The notes: a model not told the origin generated them from the letters alone. A stretch of 52,176 nucleotides of DNA from Opitutaceae bacterium (GCA_003151495.1 PLXR01000027.1:4403-56578); one strand, 5' to 3'. Numbered from the stretch's first letter, positions 32,506-41,642 are shown. Made by a program: numbers and translations.

Positions 32506-32544
32506 ATGGGGTGGTTACCGCCCATGATGGGGGTGCACACCCCC
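32506..32544. promoter_or_regulatory. Two inverted repeats of the GGGGTG family between divergent GT2 genes
   Basis: ATGGGGTGGTTACCGCCCAT at 32506-32525 and GGGGGTGCACACCCCC at 32529-32544 stand side by side between the divergent starts. Both are imperfect versions of GGGGTG-N2-CACCCC. They could serve either promoter. Confidence 0.5.
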
Positions 32545-32596
32545 TGTCCCCTGAGGGCCAGCTAGGCCATCATGGATGCGACGCTTGAGCACCCGC

Positions 32597-33739
32597 ATGA
32601 CCATTCCCAGGACCGACTTGCCGATTGCTCTCTCCATCGGGATCATGGCTTGGAACGAGGAGGTGTGCATCGAGGTAACGCTTGCGTCGCTCTTCCGGCA
32701 GTCGATTTTTGCCCACCTTGCCGCCCGCAACGAATGTTGCGAGATCGTCTGCCTCGCCAACGGATGCACGGATCGCACGGTGAAGATCGCGGGTGACTAC
32801 TTCGAGCGTATGGCTTGCGAGAATCCCGGGCGACGGGGATTGGACGCGCGTGTCGCCGAGATCTCCGAGCCGGGCCGGAACAACGCATGGAACCGGTTCG
32901 TCCACGAGTACTCGGCACCCGGGACACGCTACATTTGCCTCATGGATGCGGACATCGTTTTTGACCAGGAGAACACCATCGAGCTCGTCCTTGGGGAGCT
33001 GGAGCGAGACCCCCACCTCGGTGGCGCCTCGGACTGTCCGCGCAAGAGCGTGGCGGGCAAGGCGCGCCGTTCGCCCCGTGAGAGACTATCGCTCGCCGCA
33101 TCGGACATGACCGAGACCATCGAGGGCCGCCTGAACGGGATGTTCTATGTCCTGCGCTCGGGACTAGCCCGCAATCTCTACCTCCCGCGCGACCTCGGCG
33201 CACCGGACGACGGATTCTTCAAGGCGGCAATCTGCACGGATTTCTTCCGCGAGCCGACGGACCCCACGAAGGTGGTCTCGGTGCGTGGGGCATCCCACAG
33301 CTACGAGCCGTACCTGGCCTTTGGCGACGTCCTTAACAACCAAAAGCGCCAGATGATCGGCCAGACGACCGTCTACGTGCTCATCGAGTATATCAAAACC
33401 CTGCCCGAGTCGAGGCGCGCGATCCTGGGAGAGGTGATTCGAGGGAATGAGGCGCGCGATCCGGATTGGTTCAAGAAGCTGATCGACGCGCATGTCGCCC
33501 GCCCTCGCGCCTTCTGGCGGCTGTTTCCCGGTATCCTCACCTTTCGGTGGAAGCGTCTGGGAAAGATGAAGGGGGTACGGCGACTGACCCATTTCCCCGC
33601 GGCCGCCGCCGGTTTTGCGCTCACGCTCGTCGCCTGTATGCAGGCGACGCATTTTCTCCGCCGCGGAGTCTCCGGCTTCTGGCCGAAAACCGTACGCCAA
33701 GTCAACCCGCTCGCAGAGGGAGCGATTCCAAGACGGTAG
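32597..33739 (+). CDS. Family 2 glycosyltransferase
   Basis: A 380-residue GT2-like enzyme: LSIGIMAWNEEVCIEVTLAS, EIVCLANGCTDRTVKI, and the metal motif YICLMDADIVFDQ. A later segment NGMFYVLRSGLARNLYLP precedes APDDGFFKAAI, where the catalytic acid pair DD sits. A C-terminal helix near AAAAGFALTLVACMQ may touch the membrane. ATG at 32576 in the same frame is an alternative start; 32597 gives the N terminus usual for the family (MTIPRTDLPIALSIG). It heads a plus-strand group with a polymerase/ligase, a GT4 and a deacetylase. Confidence 0.82.
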   Translation: MTIPRTDLPIALSIGIMAWNEEVCIEVTLASLFRQSIFAHLAARNECCEIVCLANGCTDRTVKIAGDYFERMACENPGRRGLDARVAEISEPGRNNAWNRFVHEYSAPGTRYICLMDADIVFDQENTIELVLGELERDPHLGGASDCPRKSVAGKARRSPRERLSLAASDMTETIEGRLNGMFYVLRSGLARNLYLPRDLGAPDDGFFKAAICTDFFREPTDPTKVVSVRGASHSYEPYLAFGDVLNNQKRQMIGQTTVYVLIEYIKTLPESRRAILGEVIRGNEARDPDWFKKLIDAHVARPRAFWRLFPGILTFRWKRLGKMKGVRRLTHFPAAAAGFALTLVACMQATHFLRRGVSGFWPKTVRQVNPLAEGAIPRR

Positions 33740-33819
33740 GAATGGAGCGCCCCATGAGTAACATGATTCATTGTGTAGCCTGCCATCGACCGATGCAGGG
33801 ACCGTAAGGCTTGGGCCCC

Positions 33820-35277
33820 ATGACGCCTTCGCACATAGTCGCATTCCTTCTGATTCCCCCATTGACCGTGGCCGCCGCCCTGGCTGCGACATGGTCTAGG
33901 CTGGTTCGGGACATCTTCTTCTTCGCGATGGTCAGCCTGGCGGTGCTCGTCGAGAGGATGGATGTGAACTTCCTGAGCGATGCCTGGTACAGGGGCACCA
34001 CACGCGGGATCCAGGTCTCTCTAGTCGAAATCCTGGCTTTCGGGCTCCTATTCGGATGCGTATTCGGGCGACGCGCAGGTGGAAGGCGGCTGTTTTGGCC
34101 GGCTAGCGGGGGATTGATGCTGCTCTATCTTTTCTATTCCGGCGCCACGGTGCTGGTATCGGAGCCCAAGATTTTCGGCGTATTTGAGCTAACGAAGATA
34201 GTTGCGAGCATCCTGGTCTTCTCTTCTGCAGCGTTCTACGTCCGTTCTCGGCGGGAGTGGGTGTTGCTCATAACCGCGCTCGGATGCGCGGTCGGATTCG
34301 AGGGCGCGTTGGCGGTGAAGCAACATTTCATAACGGGTGTCGACCGCTCCCCGGGGACTCTGGACCATGCGAATAGCCTCTCGATGTATTTCTGCATGAC
34401 GGTACCGCTTCTCATAGCCGTCGCGGTATCCGGCTGGTCGCGCGGGATCAAATGGTTCTGCGGAATCTCCTCGGCCCTCGGTGCGGTGGGGCTGCTCCTG
34501 ACCTACTCCCGGGCCGGCGTTCCCGTATTCGCCGCGGCTGCCATCGGAACGATAGCGGCTTGCGTCTCCTGGAGGATTACTCCGGGCAGGATCGTAATGT
34601 GCACGATGCTTGTTCTCGGCGTGGCGGCAATGGTGTTCGCAGGGTGGGGAGAGATGGCTCGGCGCTATTCCACGACGAGCCTTGAGGAGGAGTACCTCGA
34701 CACGACTGTGGACGGCCGGGGAGTCTATCTCCGGCTCTCCGGTGCCATTGCCAGGGAGCATTTCTTTGGTGTCGGCCTTAACAATTGGTCGTACCGCGTT
34801 AGCCGGACGTATGGGCCCCGGCTCGGATATCGCTTCGACGATTACGACAGCCTGATCGCGGTCTATGGCGCAAGGAACGACAAGATCTTTGGCGACTCAT
34901 ACCTGGCCGCGCCCGCACATAACCTCGCCGCGCTGACGCTCGGCGAGCTTGGCGTGCCGGGACTTCTGATCTTCTCTCTCCTTTGGCTGAGGTGGCTGTG
35001 GATGGGCCTCCAATTCCTGTGGGTTCCACGAGGAAATCCCGCGCGAGCGATGGGGGTCGGGATCTTGTTCAGCATTTGCGGAATATTCGGCCAAAGCCTC
35101 ACCGAATGGGTCTACAGGCAGACACCGATCTTGTTCAGCTTCTACATTCTTCTCGGGGCTCTCGCCAGCCTCGTGCAATCGCGGCGCGAGTCGAGGAGGG
35201 CCCAGCGAGCCGCCGGAGCGGAGTCGCCACCGCGGAGCCTAAGCCCCGAGGAAGATCTCGTGGCGGAGGGCGTCTGA
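33820..35277 (+). CDS. O-antigen ligase/polymerase-family membrane protein (Wzy/WaaL-like)
   Basis: A 485-residue protein with about twelve transmembrane helices. The family elements are LLTYSRAGVPVF in the middle, the periplasmic loop with DGRGVYLRLSGAIAREHFF and GVGLNNWSY, and APAHNLAALTLGELGVPGLL (the conserved H-N-x-x-L). Such proteins join lipid-linked glycan units, either as polymerase or as ligase, on the outer face of the inner membrane. In this locus, with an initiating transferase and several glycosyltransferases, a polymerase role is more likely. It lies 80 bases after the GT2 and two bases before the GT4. Confidence 0.83.
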   Translation: MTPSHIVAFLLIPPLTVAAALAATWSRLVRDIFFFAMVSLAVLVERMDVNFLSDAWYRGTTRGIQVSLVEILAFGLLFGCVFGRRAGGRRLFWPASGGLMLLYLFYSGATVLVSEPKIFGVFELTKIVASILVFSSAAFYVRSRREWVLLITALGCAVGFEGALAVKQHFITGVDRSPGTLDHANSLSMYFCMTVPLLIAVAVSGWSRGIKWFCGISSALGAVGLLLTYSRAGVPVFAAAAIGTIAACVSWRITPGRIVMCTMLVLGVAAMVFAGWGEMARRYSTTSLEEEYLDTTVDGRGVYLRLSGAIAREHFFGVGLNNWSYRVSRTYGPRLGYRFDDYDSLIAVYGARNDKIFGDSYLAAPAHNLAALTLGELGVPGLLIFSLLWLRWLWMGLQFLWVPRGNPARAMGVGILFSICGIFGQSLTEWVYRQTPILFSFYILLGALASLVQSRRESRRAQRAAGAESPPRSLSPEEDLVAEGV

Positions 35278-35279
35278 CG

Positions 35280-36545
35280 ATGCGCGTCGCCCATCTATTG
35301 CGAAAATATGACCCGTCGGAATGGGGCGGGACAGAGTCGGCAATACTCCGGCTGACATCCGATTTGTCGAGACAAGGGGTCGAGTCCGTTGTGTATGCGC
35401 CCAAGCTGCGCCATCCCGCCGGGGACTCCGATCCGTTTCTCGCCGCGGGCTGCGTTGTTCGGCGCTACCGGGCATACGTTCCGATCCTGGGCATACAAGC
35501 CGAGCACAAGAGGCAGATGGTGTCAGTTGGAGGAAACATGGTCTCCTTGGACCTTATCGCCTCGATGTTGAGCGACAGCACGGTCGATGTGGTCCACTCG
35601 CATGTGCAGGGCCGGCTCGGCGCAATCGCGCGAGTCGTGGCGCGCTGCAGGGGGCTTCCGTTCGTCTTGAGTATTCATGGAGGCGCGTATGACCTGCCGC
35701 CCGAGGTACGCAAGGCGCTTCGAAAACCGTACGAAGGAGGGTGGGACTGGGGCCGGCCACTGGGTATGGTCCTAAGGGCTCGAAACCTCATGAACCAGGC
35801 GGATGCCATCATTGTGTTGAATCCGCGCGAAGCCGAATTGATCAAAGAACACCATCCGGGGCGGCGGGTCCAGGTTGAGACTCATGGCGTTCCGACGGCC
35901 CTGTTCTCCCGCGATTGCAGAGCCGCGGCCCGGATGGCATTTCCGGAGCTGGAGGGCCGGTCGGTGCTGCTCGTGTTAGGACGCATTGATAAGGTCAAGA
36001 ACCAGGGTTGGCTCGTCGCGGAGGCCGCTGAGTTGGCAAGGCGTCATCCGAAGATCGTCTTGGCATTTGTTGGCGCGTTCACCGACCAGGAGTACGGGGA
36101 CGCGCTCCTGGCGCGAATCGCCCGCGAGGGACTTCAGAACCACGTGAAGATGCTGGGGGCACTTCCGTCTGGGGATCCCCGCCTGATCGGGCTTCTGCAG
36201 GAGGCGCGGGCGGTGGTGCTGCCCTCCCTTTCCGAGACCTTTGGATTGGTGATTCTCGAGGCATGGGCGGCGGGAACCCCCGTGGTCTCAAGCCGCACTT
36301 CGGGGGCGCTGGCGCTCGTGGCAGACGGCGTGGACGGATTGCTTTTCGATCTGGAGCGGCCGGCCACGTTCCACGTGGCGGTAAGCCGGTTGATCTCCCA
36401 ACCAGAGGTTGCACTGGGGTGGGCAAGAGCGGGACGTGCCAAGGTGGTTGCCAACTTCGACACGTCGCTGCGGGCCGAGAAGATGAAACAGCTCTACGAG
36501 GAACTCGTGGAACAGAAAAATGCACTACGTAATACTAAGGGATGA
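35280..36545 (+). CDS. Family 4 glycosyltransferase (GT-B)
   Basis: A 421-residue GT-B enzyme. The N-terminal domain has MRVAHLLRKYDPSEWGGTES (glycine-rich acceptor loop) and VDVVHSHVQGRLG; the C-terminal domain has VLLVLGRIDKVKNQGWLVEA-like strand and helix, and the E-x7-E donor site in SLSETFGLVILEAWAAGTP. GT4 members transfer sugars with retention from NDP-sugars. The ATG at 35280 is two bases after the preceding stop. The 3' end overlaps the deacetylase start by 26 bases, so the genes are tightly coupled. Confidence 0.87.
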   Translation: MRVAHLLRKYDPSEWGGTESAILRLTSDLSRQGVESVVYAPKLRHPAGDSDPFLAAGCVVRRYRAYVPILGIQAEHKRQMVSVGGNMVSLDLIASMLSDSTVDVVHSHVQGRLGAIARVVARCRGLPFVLSIHGGAYDLPPEVRKALRKPYEGGWDWGRPLGMVLRARNLMNQADAIIVLNPREAELIKEHHPGRRVQVETHGVPTALFSRDCRAAARMAFPELEGRSVLLVLGRIDKVKNQGWLVAEAAELARRHPKIVLAFVGAFTDQEYGDALLARIAREGLQNHVKMLGALPSGDPRLIGLLQEARAVVLPSLSETFGLVILEAWAAGTPVVSSRTSGALALVADGVDGLLFDLERPATFHVAVSRLISQPEVALGWARAGRAKVVANFDTSLRAEKMKQLYEELVEQKNALRNTKG

Positions 36546-37335
36546 CGATACCTGCGCGTTCACGCCGCCTGGGTGTTTGGAACGCATCTACCGTCCGTTC
36601 CTTGACCGTGGGATGGCGGTCAGCTTGGCGACGATTCCCGAGGTGAGGACGGACGTCCGGACCGCCGACGGCCTCCTCGAGGGCTATCTGTCCTCCGGAA
36701 TTGGTCCCGATGTTCCCCTCGCCCCAATAGGCTTGAACCGGCGTCTGGTGGACTACATTCGGTCGGAGAGGGGGTACCACATCGCGCAGCATGGCTGCCA
36801 TCATGACATATTTGAATTTGGCGGAACTGACAGCTGTGAGCTGGCCCGTCGCCTTGACTGGGGCGCTCGCCTGCTTGGCGAAGCGGGACTGATGCGCGTC
36901 GAGGCGTTTGTTGCGCCCTACGATAGGTTTTCACCGGCCGCATTCATTGAGGTCGCAGCCAGGTTTGACGTCATATCGTCGGGTTGGTTTGAGGTCGGGA
37001 GGGTGCCGGTGCGCTGGTGGGCATCATATGCGTTGAAGAAGCTCCGCCGGCACCGGCATTGGAGCGCCGGTGGCCATCACCTCCTTAGCCATCCCGGGTG
37101 CCTGCTCTCGTTCAAGCGACCGCGCGGAACAATGTTGGAGTCCGTTAGGCGGGCCGTTGAGAGCACTTCACTCACCGTCCTCGTGTCCCACTGGTGGGAA
37201 TTCTATCCCCTTGGAGTGCCGGATGACGAGCTGATCGGTGTCATGCACGAGGTCGCCGATTGGCTATCAAGCCGCAAGGATATCCGCGTTGTCACATTTG
37301 GGGCAGTCGCCAGCGGCGGAGTCCCTGTCAACTGA
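36520..37335 (+). CDS. Polysaccharide deacetylase-like protein (DUF2334-type)
   Basis: A 271-residue protein with a NodB-like metal site: the LRDDDT motif at residues 6-11 and the His pair in IAQHGCHHDIFEF. VEAFVAPYDRFSPAA corresponds to the active-site strand with Asp/Pro, and VLVSHWWEFYP near the C terminus supplies a further His. It would remove acetyl groups from sugars, here perhaps from an exopolysaccharide, though cytoplasmic DUF2334 proteins are poorly characterised. No signal peptide is seen. It ends convergently with the phosphatase-superfamily gene, overlapping by eight bases. Confidence 0.7.
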   Translation: MHYVILRDDDTCAFTPPGCLERIYRPFLDRGMAVSLATIPEVRTDVRTADGLLEGYLSSGIGPDVPLAPIGLNRRLVDYIRSERGYHIAQHGCHHDIFEFGGTDSCELARRLDWGARLLGEAGLMRVEAFVAPYDRFSPAAFIEVAARFDVISSGWFEVGRVPVRWWASYALKKLRRHRHWSAGGHHLLSHPGCLLSFKRPRGTMLESVRRAVESTSLTVLVSHWWEFYPLGVPDDELIGVMHEVADWLSSRKDIRVVTFGAVASGGVPVN

Positions 37336-38512
37336 CCGCCGGCACGGCTCCCCGATTGAGCCTCGCGGCCCGCTCGGCCTGGGCGGTCATCAGGTTGTAG
37401 GTATGCGGTATCGCCGTGACCTCCGCGGGGACATCGGAATAGTTGGTGAGCAAGCTCGCATAGCTGTGACTCGCGTCGGGGTGGTAGCCATGCATGGCGC
37501 GTATGGGGCGCTCACCCATGTGACTTGGTACAATAAGCACTCCCTCCTCGACCAGGAATATCAGCTCACCGAAGTAGCGGTCGGGAAATAGCGCGCCGAG
37601 CTCCTCTAATTCGACGTCTGAGAGGATGCGTCCCTGGGGAACGCCAAGCAGGCTTTCCGTGACTAGCTTGCGCGCCCGTTCTTCAAAGAACCAGAACCTG
37701 GCCATCGTGGAGTCATAGACTACCGCGTAGTCCTTTCCCATCCTCAGGCCGAGGGGCTCAAGGCGTGCCCGAAGATCGAGGAGCACGTCGCAATTGGCCA
37801 TGCCGTGGTCGCTGAAGATGGTTAGCTGGACCTCTTCGTAGTGCTCGTGGGCGCAAGCCATGAGCTCGTCAAGCCATGGTTCGTAAGCACTGAGCTTGGC
37901 CGGGACCTCTGGCGACTTGTTGCCGACCCGGTGGAGAACCCCGTCCAGATCAGGCCAGTACAGAAACCCGAAATCAATCGCCTCGGTCCGAATGTCGGCT
38001 AGGAGGCCGTCGAGGTTCTTGCGTTCGCTCAGTTTCGGGTCGCTCACGTGCCATGCGATCCCGCGCTCCTTCAGGTGATCGAAGATATTCGGTCCACAAT
38101 TCAATCCCTCGGGCTGCAATGGATTCTTCTTCTCCGAAAAATCGAACATCGAGATATACTCGAAGGGGATGTTGTAGAGGTCGAAGTACCCGCGGAATTT
38201 CAGGTGAACCTTTAGGAGGCGGGAAAGTCGGTGCCGGAAGAAGCGCCTGCTGGTCAGCGCCCTCGGGAGCCATCGGAGGTGCCGGAGGGCCCGAAACGGG
38301 GAATTCTTGGGATCATAGACAAAGTAGCACCAATTTCGGTGTTCGACTGGCCAGCGCCCCGATAGGATCGAGGGTATGCAAGCCGAGCTGTAGCCGAATA
38401 CGGACCTGAGCTTGCGGCGCTCGGGGGCGTGGCGGCGGGCGAATGGGTGGTCCTTGATGATTTCCCAGCCGCACGCATCAACAAATACGAAGAGAGGGAG
38501 GAAGGGTTTCAT
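37328..38512 (-). CDS. Alkaline-phosphatase-superfamily phosphodiesterase-like protein with Cys at the nucleophile position
   Basis: A 394-residue protein of the NPP/alkaline phosphatase superfamily. Metal ligands are visible in LFVFVDACGWEI (Asp12), WPDLDGVLHRVG, IFSDHGMANCD and the late GYHPDASHSY. The nucleophile region reads YSSACIPSILSGRWP, so Cys45 sits where Thr or Ser is usual. The Cys-x-Pro-Ser context recalls sulfatases, but the Arg of C-x-P-x-R is missing. There is no signal peptide. Last gene of the minus-strand glycan operon; a role in removing or transferring a phosphate-containing substituent on the glycan is possible but unproven. Confidence 0.7.
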   Translation of the reverse strand: MKPFLPLFVFVDACGWEIIKDHPFARRHAPERRKLRSVFGYSSACIPSILSGRWPVEHRNWCYFVYDPKNSPFRALRHLRWLPRALTSRRFFRHRLSRLLKVHLKFRGYFDLYNIPFEYISMFDFSEKKNPLQPEGLNCGPNIFDHLKERGIAWHVSDPKLSERKNLDGLLADIRTEAIDFGFLYWPDLDGVLHRVGNKSPEVPAKLSAYEPWLDELMACAHEHYEEVQLTIFSDHGMANCDVLLDLRARLEPLGLRMGKDYAVVYDSTMARFWFFEERARKLVTESLLGVPQGRILSDVELEELGALFPDRYFGELIFLVEEGVLIVPSHMGERPIRAMHGYHPDASHSYASLLTNYSDVPAEVTAIPHTYNLMTAQAERAARLNRGAVPAVS

Positions 38513-38525
38513 GGTGCGGATCCTC

Positions 38526-40418
38526 TCATGCGATCGATGGAAACAGAAATGAGCCGCGCTTAAGGCGGATCCGGCGGGTGGCCGCGGGAGTCTTGCGGGC
38601 CGGAGATGCGCTTTCTTCGGTCATGAGGAGGAAAGCCTGGTCGTCGTCCATCAGGGCATCCCCGCGAAACCGGTTGAGTTCCGTCGCCAGGCGGTCCCTG
38701 AGCTCGGTCGCGTTGCGGCCCGGGGCAACCTGGGACCGCAGCCAGGACGTCAGCCGGCTCTGGCCGTAGGCCCTGCCCGAGAGGTTTCGCGTGTCGGTAA
38801 GGCCGTCTGTGTACAAGAGAAGGGCGGCGGGTGAGCCCAGGCGGGCGGTGACATGGGGATACTGGGTGTCCGGCAATACCCCCAGCGGAAGTCCCCGAAT
38901 GGGCAGGCTTGTTACAGACCGCCGGCCGCGTGGCACGTAGAGCAGCGGACAGTGACCCGCGCTTGCGGCGGTGAGGTTTCGGGTCTTCAGGTCCACTAGG
39001 ACCACCTGCGCCGTTATGAACATGGCGACCGACGAGAGCTCCTTGTATAGGAGCCGGTTAAGGCCGCTCAGAAGCTGGGACGGATCGGAACTTCGGGACG
39101 CCAGGCCACGCAGGAGCCCCCGCATGGTCGTGGCAAAGAGCGCCGCGGGAACACCCTTTCCCATGACATCCGCGATCATCAGCAGGAGCCTCTGGCCATC
39201 CAGGGCGATGGCATCGTAGAAATCGCCGCCGACCTCGCGGGCGCTCTGCCATCCTCCGGCGAGGCTGAATCCCGGCAGTTGGGGCAGCGTGCGAGGCAGC
39301 AGCAGGTGTTGGATGTCCTGGGCGATCTCGAGCTCGCGCGCGACAACGCGGTTGTGGACCTCCTCCTTCTGGCGGCTTAGGTTGAGCGTCTGGATCGACA
39401 GGAATTCCGCGAAGGTGCGGATCACCTCGTCCTGAAGCCGTCCCAGGGGAAAGTCCCCGTTGCGCCGGCCCACTGCGATTGTTCCGACAAGCGTGTCGCC
39501 GAAACAGAGGGGGCAGACAAGCCCGGCGCCCTCGGGACCGACGGCTCGGAGCGGCTCGGACTGGTCGGTGCTCTCCCGGTTGTCAAACCTGACGGCCGTG
39601 CGGCTGGTCGCAACCGCGGCCTCTATTCCCGCGGGTGGTTTGCCGACGGTGGGGAGCTCGATCGGGACGGACAACAGGTCCGGCTCGGAGGCGGCGGCAA
39701 CCAACAGCTTCCGCCTGTCCGGGGAGAGCATGCGAAGGACATACCAGTCGGCGGACGTGAGGTGGAGCAGGTCGACCAGAAGCCTCCCCTCGAAGCCCTC
39801 GGATATCTTGCCCAGGCTGCCCAGCTCGGCGCAGCAGCGGAAGACCGAGGACAGCGTCTCCGAGCGCAGCAGAAGCTCGTCCGCCATCTTGGCCATCTGG
39901 ATGACGGACTCCGCGAGCTCCCGCTTGCATTTCTCGTAGGAAAGCGGGTCGACGGTCCCGACGACGCTGGGAACTGCGGGAGTCCGAACGGCCCTGCGCT
40001 TCTTGCGCATGACAAGGATGTTCTCATTCGTCCCGCGAAGGTACCGGACCTCGTCCATTACAGACTGGATGAGGAACAGGCCGCGACCCCGGTCGGTCAT
40101 GGGAGGTGGCGGAGGGATCTTCTCGGGCAGCGCGAACCCGGCGGTGTGATCGGTCACCCGCAATTCGATTTGGGAGGGAGTGAAGAGAGCCTCGGCGATC
40201 GGCCGCAGGTTCCGGCACGGCCCCTCGGCGTACTCGACCGCGTTGTTGCTCGCCTCGGCAATGCACAACTCATAGGAGAAGAGCTCCTTCTCCGCAACAC
40301 CTTGCTCGGCAAGGAACTTGCGTATCGCCACTGAAACCTCGCGAGCGGAGGTTAGATCGGGGGCAAAGGAGAGCCTAAGTGTTGCGGGCCTGGCCGGTTC
40401 CAGCGAGGGGGCGCCCAT
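38526..40418 (-). CDS. Partner-switching protein: RsbW-like kinase domain, GAF domain and PP2C/SpoIIE phosphatase in one chain
   Basis: A 630-residue fusion. Residues about 10-135 are an anti-sigma-factor kinase type HATPase with an N box ELCIAEASNNAVEYA, a modified G1 box VTDHTAGF and G2 GRGLFLIQSV. Residues about 190-345 look like a GAF domain. Residues about 365-600 are a SpoIIE/RsbU PP2C domain with VGGDFYD, IADVMGKGVPAALF, ASAGHCPLLY, LLLYTDGLTDT and DDDQAFLLM, so all metal-binding acids are kept. Having kinase-like and phosphatase domains together means one protein could both add and remove the phosphate of the STAS protein encoded four bases upstream in the same operon. Confidence 0.87.
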   Translation of the reverse strand: MGAPSLEPARPATLRLSFAPDLTSAREVSVAIRKFLAEQGVAEKELFSYELCIAEASNNAVEYAEGPCRNLRPIAEALFTPSQIELRVTDHTAGFALPEKIPPPPPMTDRGRGLFLIQSVMDEVRYLRGTNENILVMRKKRRAVRTPAVPSVVGTVDPLSYEKCKRELAESVIQMAKMADELLLRSETLSSVFRCCAELGSLGKISEGFEGRLLVDLLHLTSADWYVLRMLSPDRRKLLVAAASEPDLLSVPIELPTVGKPPAGIEAAVATSRTAVRFDNRESTDQSEPLRAVGPEGAGLVCPLCFGDTLVGTIAVGRRNGDFPLGRLQDEVIRTFAEFLSIQTLNLSRQKEEVHNRVVARELEIAQDIQHLLLPRTLPQLPGFSLAGGWQSAREVGGDFYDAIALDGQRLLLMIADVMGKGVPAALFATTMRGLLRGLASRSSDPSQLLSGLNRLLYKELSSVAMFITAQVVLVDLKTRNLTAASAGHCPLLYVPRGRRSVTSLPIRGLPLGVLPDTQYPHVTARLGSPAALLLYTDGLTDTRNLSGRAYGQSRLTSWLRSQVAPGRNATELRDRLATELNRFRGDALMDDDQAFLLMTEESASPARKTPAATRRIRLKRGSFLFPSIA

Positions 40419-40422
40419 GGGA

Positions 40423-40728
40423 CTATCGCCTGACGATTTCGAAGAGCTGCTGCATCTGGGTCAGTTCCAGCAATTGCTGGATCTCCGGCGTGGGATTGAG
40501 AAGGCGCAGGACCACGTCCTTGCGTTGCGCGGTCGCGCGGTAAAGCGCAAAGAGCGCGCCCAGTCCGCTGCTATCCATGAATCGCGTCTGTGAGAGGTTG
40601 ATCTCGATCACGGAAGGGGAACCTGCGAGCGCGAATTGAACGCCGTCGCGAAAAGAGGCGGCGTTGACCGCGGTCAATTCCTGGAATTCGGAGACGCAAA
40701 GGCAGTCGGCTTGGTTTTCAATTTTCAT
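40423..40728 (-). CDS. STAS-domain anti-sigma-factor antagonist
   Basis: A 101-residue STAS domain, SpoIIAA/RsbV type. Strand DCLCVSEFQELTAVNAASF, strand SVIEINLSQTRFMDSSGLG, with Ser54 in DSSGLGAL matching the phosphorylated serine of SpoIIAA, and a final amphipathic helix PEIQQLLELTQMQQLFEIV. The antagonist is expected to be inactive when phosphorylated and to bind its target when dephosphorylated by the PP2C domain encoded next. The ATG at 40728 gives the canonical length; the upstream reading is a shadow of the neighbouring gene. No sigma factor is nearby, so the target may be a component of the glycan machinery. Confidence 0.87.
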   Translation of the reverse strand: MKIENQADCLCVSEFQELTAVNAASFRDGVQFALAGSPSVIEINLSQTRFMDSSGLGALFALYRATAQRKDVVLRLLNPTPEIQQLLELTQMQQLFEIVRR

Positions 40729-40745
40729 GGCGGCGGGTCCGATGA

Positions 40746-41642
40746 TTACCCAGGAAGCTTGATGTTGGAGGCCCTGCCAAGGGGGGTGCGCAGGGCCTGG
40801 ATCAGGTCTATCTGCGACTCCGAGCTCGAATGGGCGCCAATTGCCCGGCCAAATCGGTCCGTTGTGTTCGGCGATTGGCTCGCCGCAAGGGAGCTCATGA
40901 GGAATGGGTCTGGCACGTGGAGCGAGGAGTCCGTTCTCCAGTCGGTCAGGGTGCTGCCCCACGCGAGCGAATAGGCCACGGAGGTCATCGGGCCCACAAA
41001 CGTGTCGGGTCCTACCCAACTCTGGGCGACCAGGGCCCTGTTGCCGACGACGGCGCGATCCTCCAGGATGGCGCCTGGTCCGACGACGGCCCCTTCCCCC
41101 ACGGACGCCTGGTCGCCAATCCAGCACGGTGCGATCAAATGAGCCAGCGGGGAGACCCTTGCGCGGCTGCCGATCCAGACACCGGGACGCTTTTCCGCGA
41201 CGCGAATGCGGGCGGGGGTCAGGGCCCGAGGAATCCATGCGACCATGGCTGCGAACCAGCATGCATAGCTCTCGAAAAGGGGCATCTCGGCGCAGCCGGG
41301 AAGGTGGGACATGGTGACAATGTCATGGGGCGCCTTGAGCCATCCGTCCGGGCCCGCGGGCCGATATCGGTCCGCGGCCTCTTCCCGCGTCGGCTCGATG
41401 TTCGACGCGGTAACGTCGATTCGGACACCCCAGCGCGCACCGTTACCTACTGATGCACGGACTTGATCCGCACCGTCGACGACGACTATTTGGATTTCTC
41501 GAGCACCTTGGGCCGTGAGGTGCTCAATCCAGTGGGCGGCGAGGCTGTCGCCAAGAATCGGCAACGTCGCAAGCGGTCCCAATGCCGCCAGATGCGGAAC
41601 CGCGGGCCGGTTCGAGGGGCAAATAAGCAGCGCATTCATCAA
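40746..41642 (-). CDS. Left-handed beta-helix protein with degenerate sugar-nucleotidyltransferase domain
   Basis: A 298-residue protein. Residues about 1-90 follow the start of NDP-sugar pyrophosphorylases (LPILGDSLAAHWIEHL, IQIVVVDG), but the signature G-x-G-T-R-L loop is absent, so this half is probably inactive. Residues about 150-235 contain hexapeptide-type repeats: PGVWIGSRARVSPLAHL, CWIGDQASVGEGAVV, GPGAILEDRAVVG, SWVGPDTFVGPM, forming a left-handed beta-helix as in acetyltransferases. It starts inside the stop of the sugar transferase gene (ATGA). It may scaffold, or acylate a sugar; no catalytic His is certain. Confidence 0.65.
   Translation of the reverse strand: MMNALLICPSNRPAVPHLAALGPLATLPILGDSLAAHWIEHLTAQGAREIQIVVVDGADQVRASVGNGARWGVRIDVTASNIEPTREEAADRYRPAGPDGWLKAPHDIVTMSHLPGCAEMPLFESYACWFAAMVAWIPRALTPARIRVAEKRPGVWIGSRARVSPLAHLIAPCWIGDQASVGEGAVVGPGAILEDRAVVGNRALVAQSWVGPDTFVGPMTSVAYSLAWGSTLTDWRTDSSLHVPDPFLMSSLAASQSPNTTDRFGRAIGAHSSSESQIDLIQALRTPLGRASNIKLPG

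Noticed and set aside
32529..32544. Rho-independent terminator
   Set aside because: The GC-rich hairpin has no T-tract and stands between divergent, not convergent, genes. It fits the GGGGTG repeat family better.
33754..33807. 17-residue peptide with a CVACH motif, reminiscent of a heme-binding CXXCH
   Set aside because: Too short, no membrane or signal sequence, and it lies in the leader between the GT2 and ligase genes. A leader peptide is possible but not supported.
40729..41262. Long N-terminal extension of the STAS protein
   Set aside because: This frame is a shadow of the beta-helix gene; the ATG at 40728 gives the canonical STAS length.
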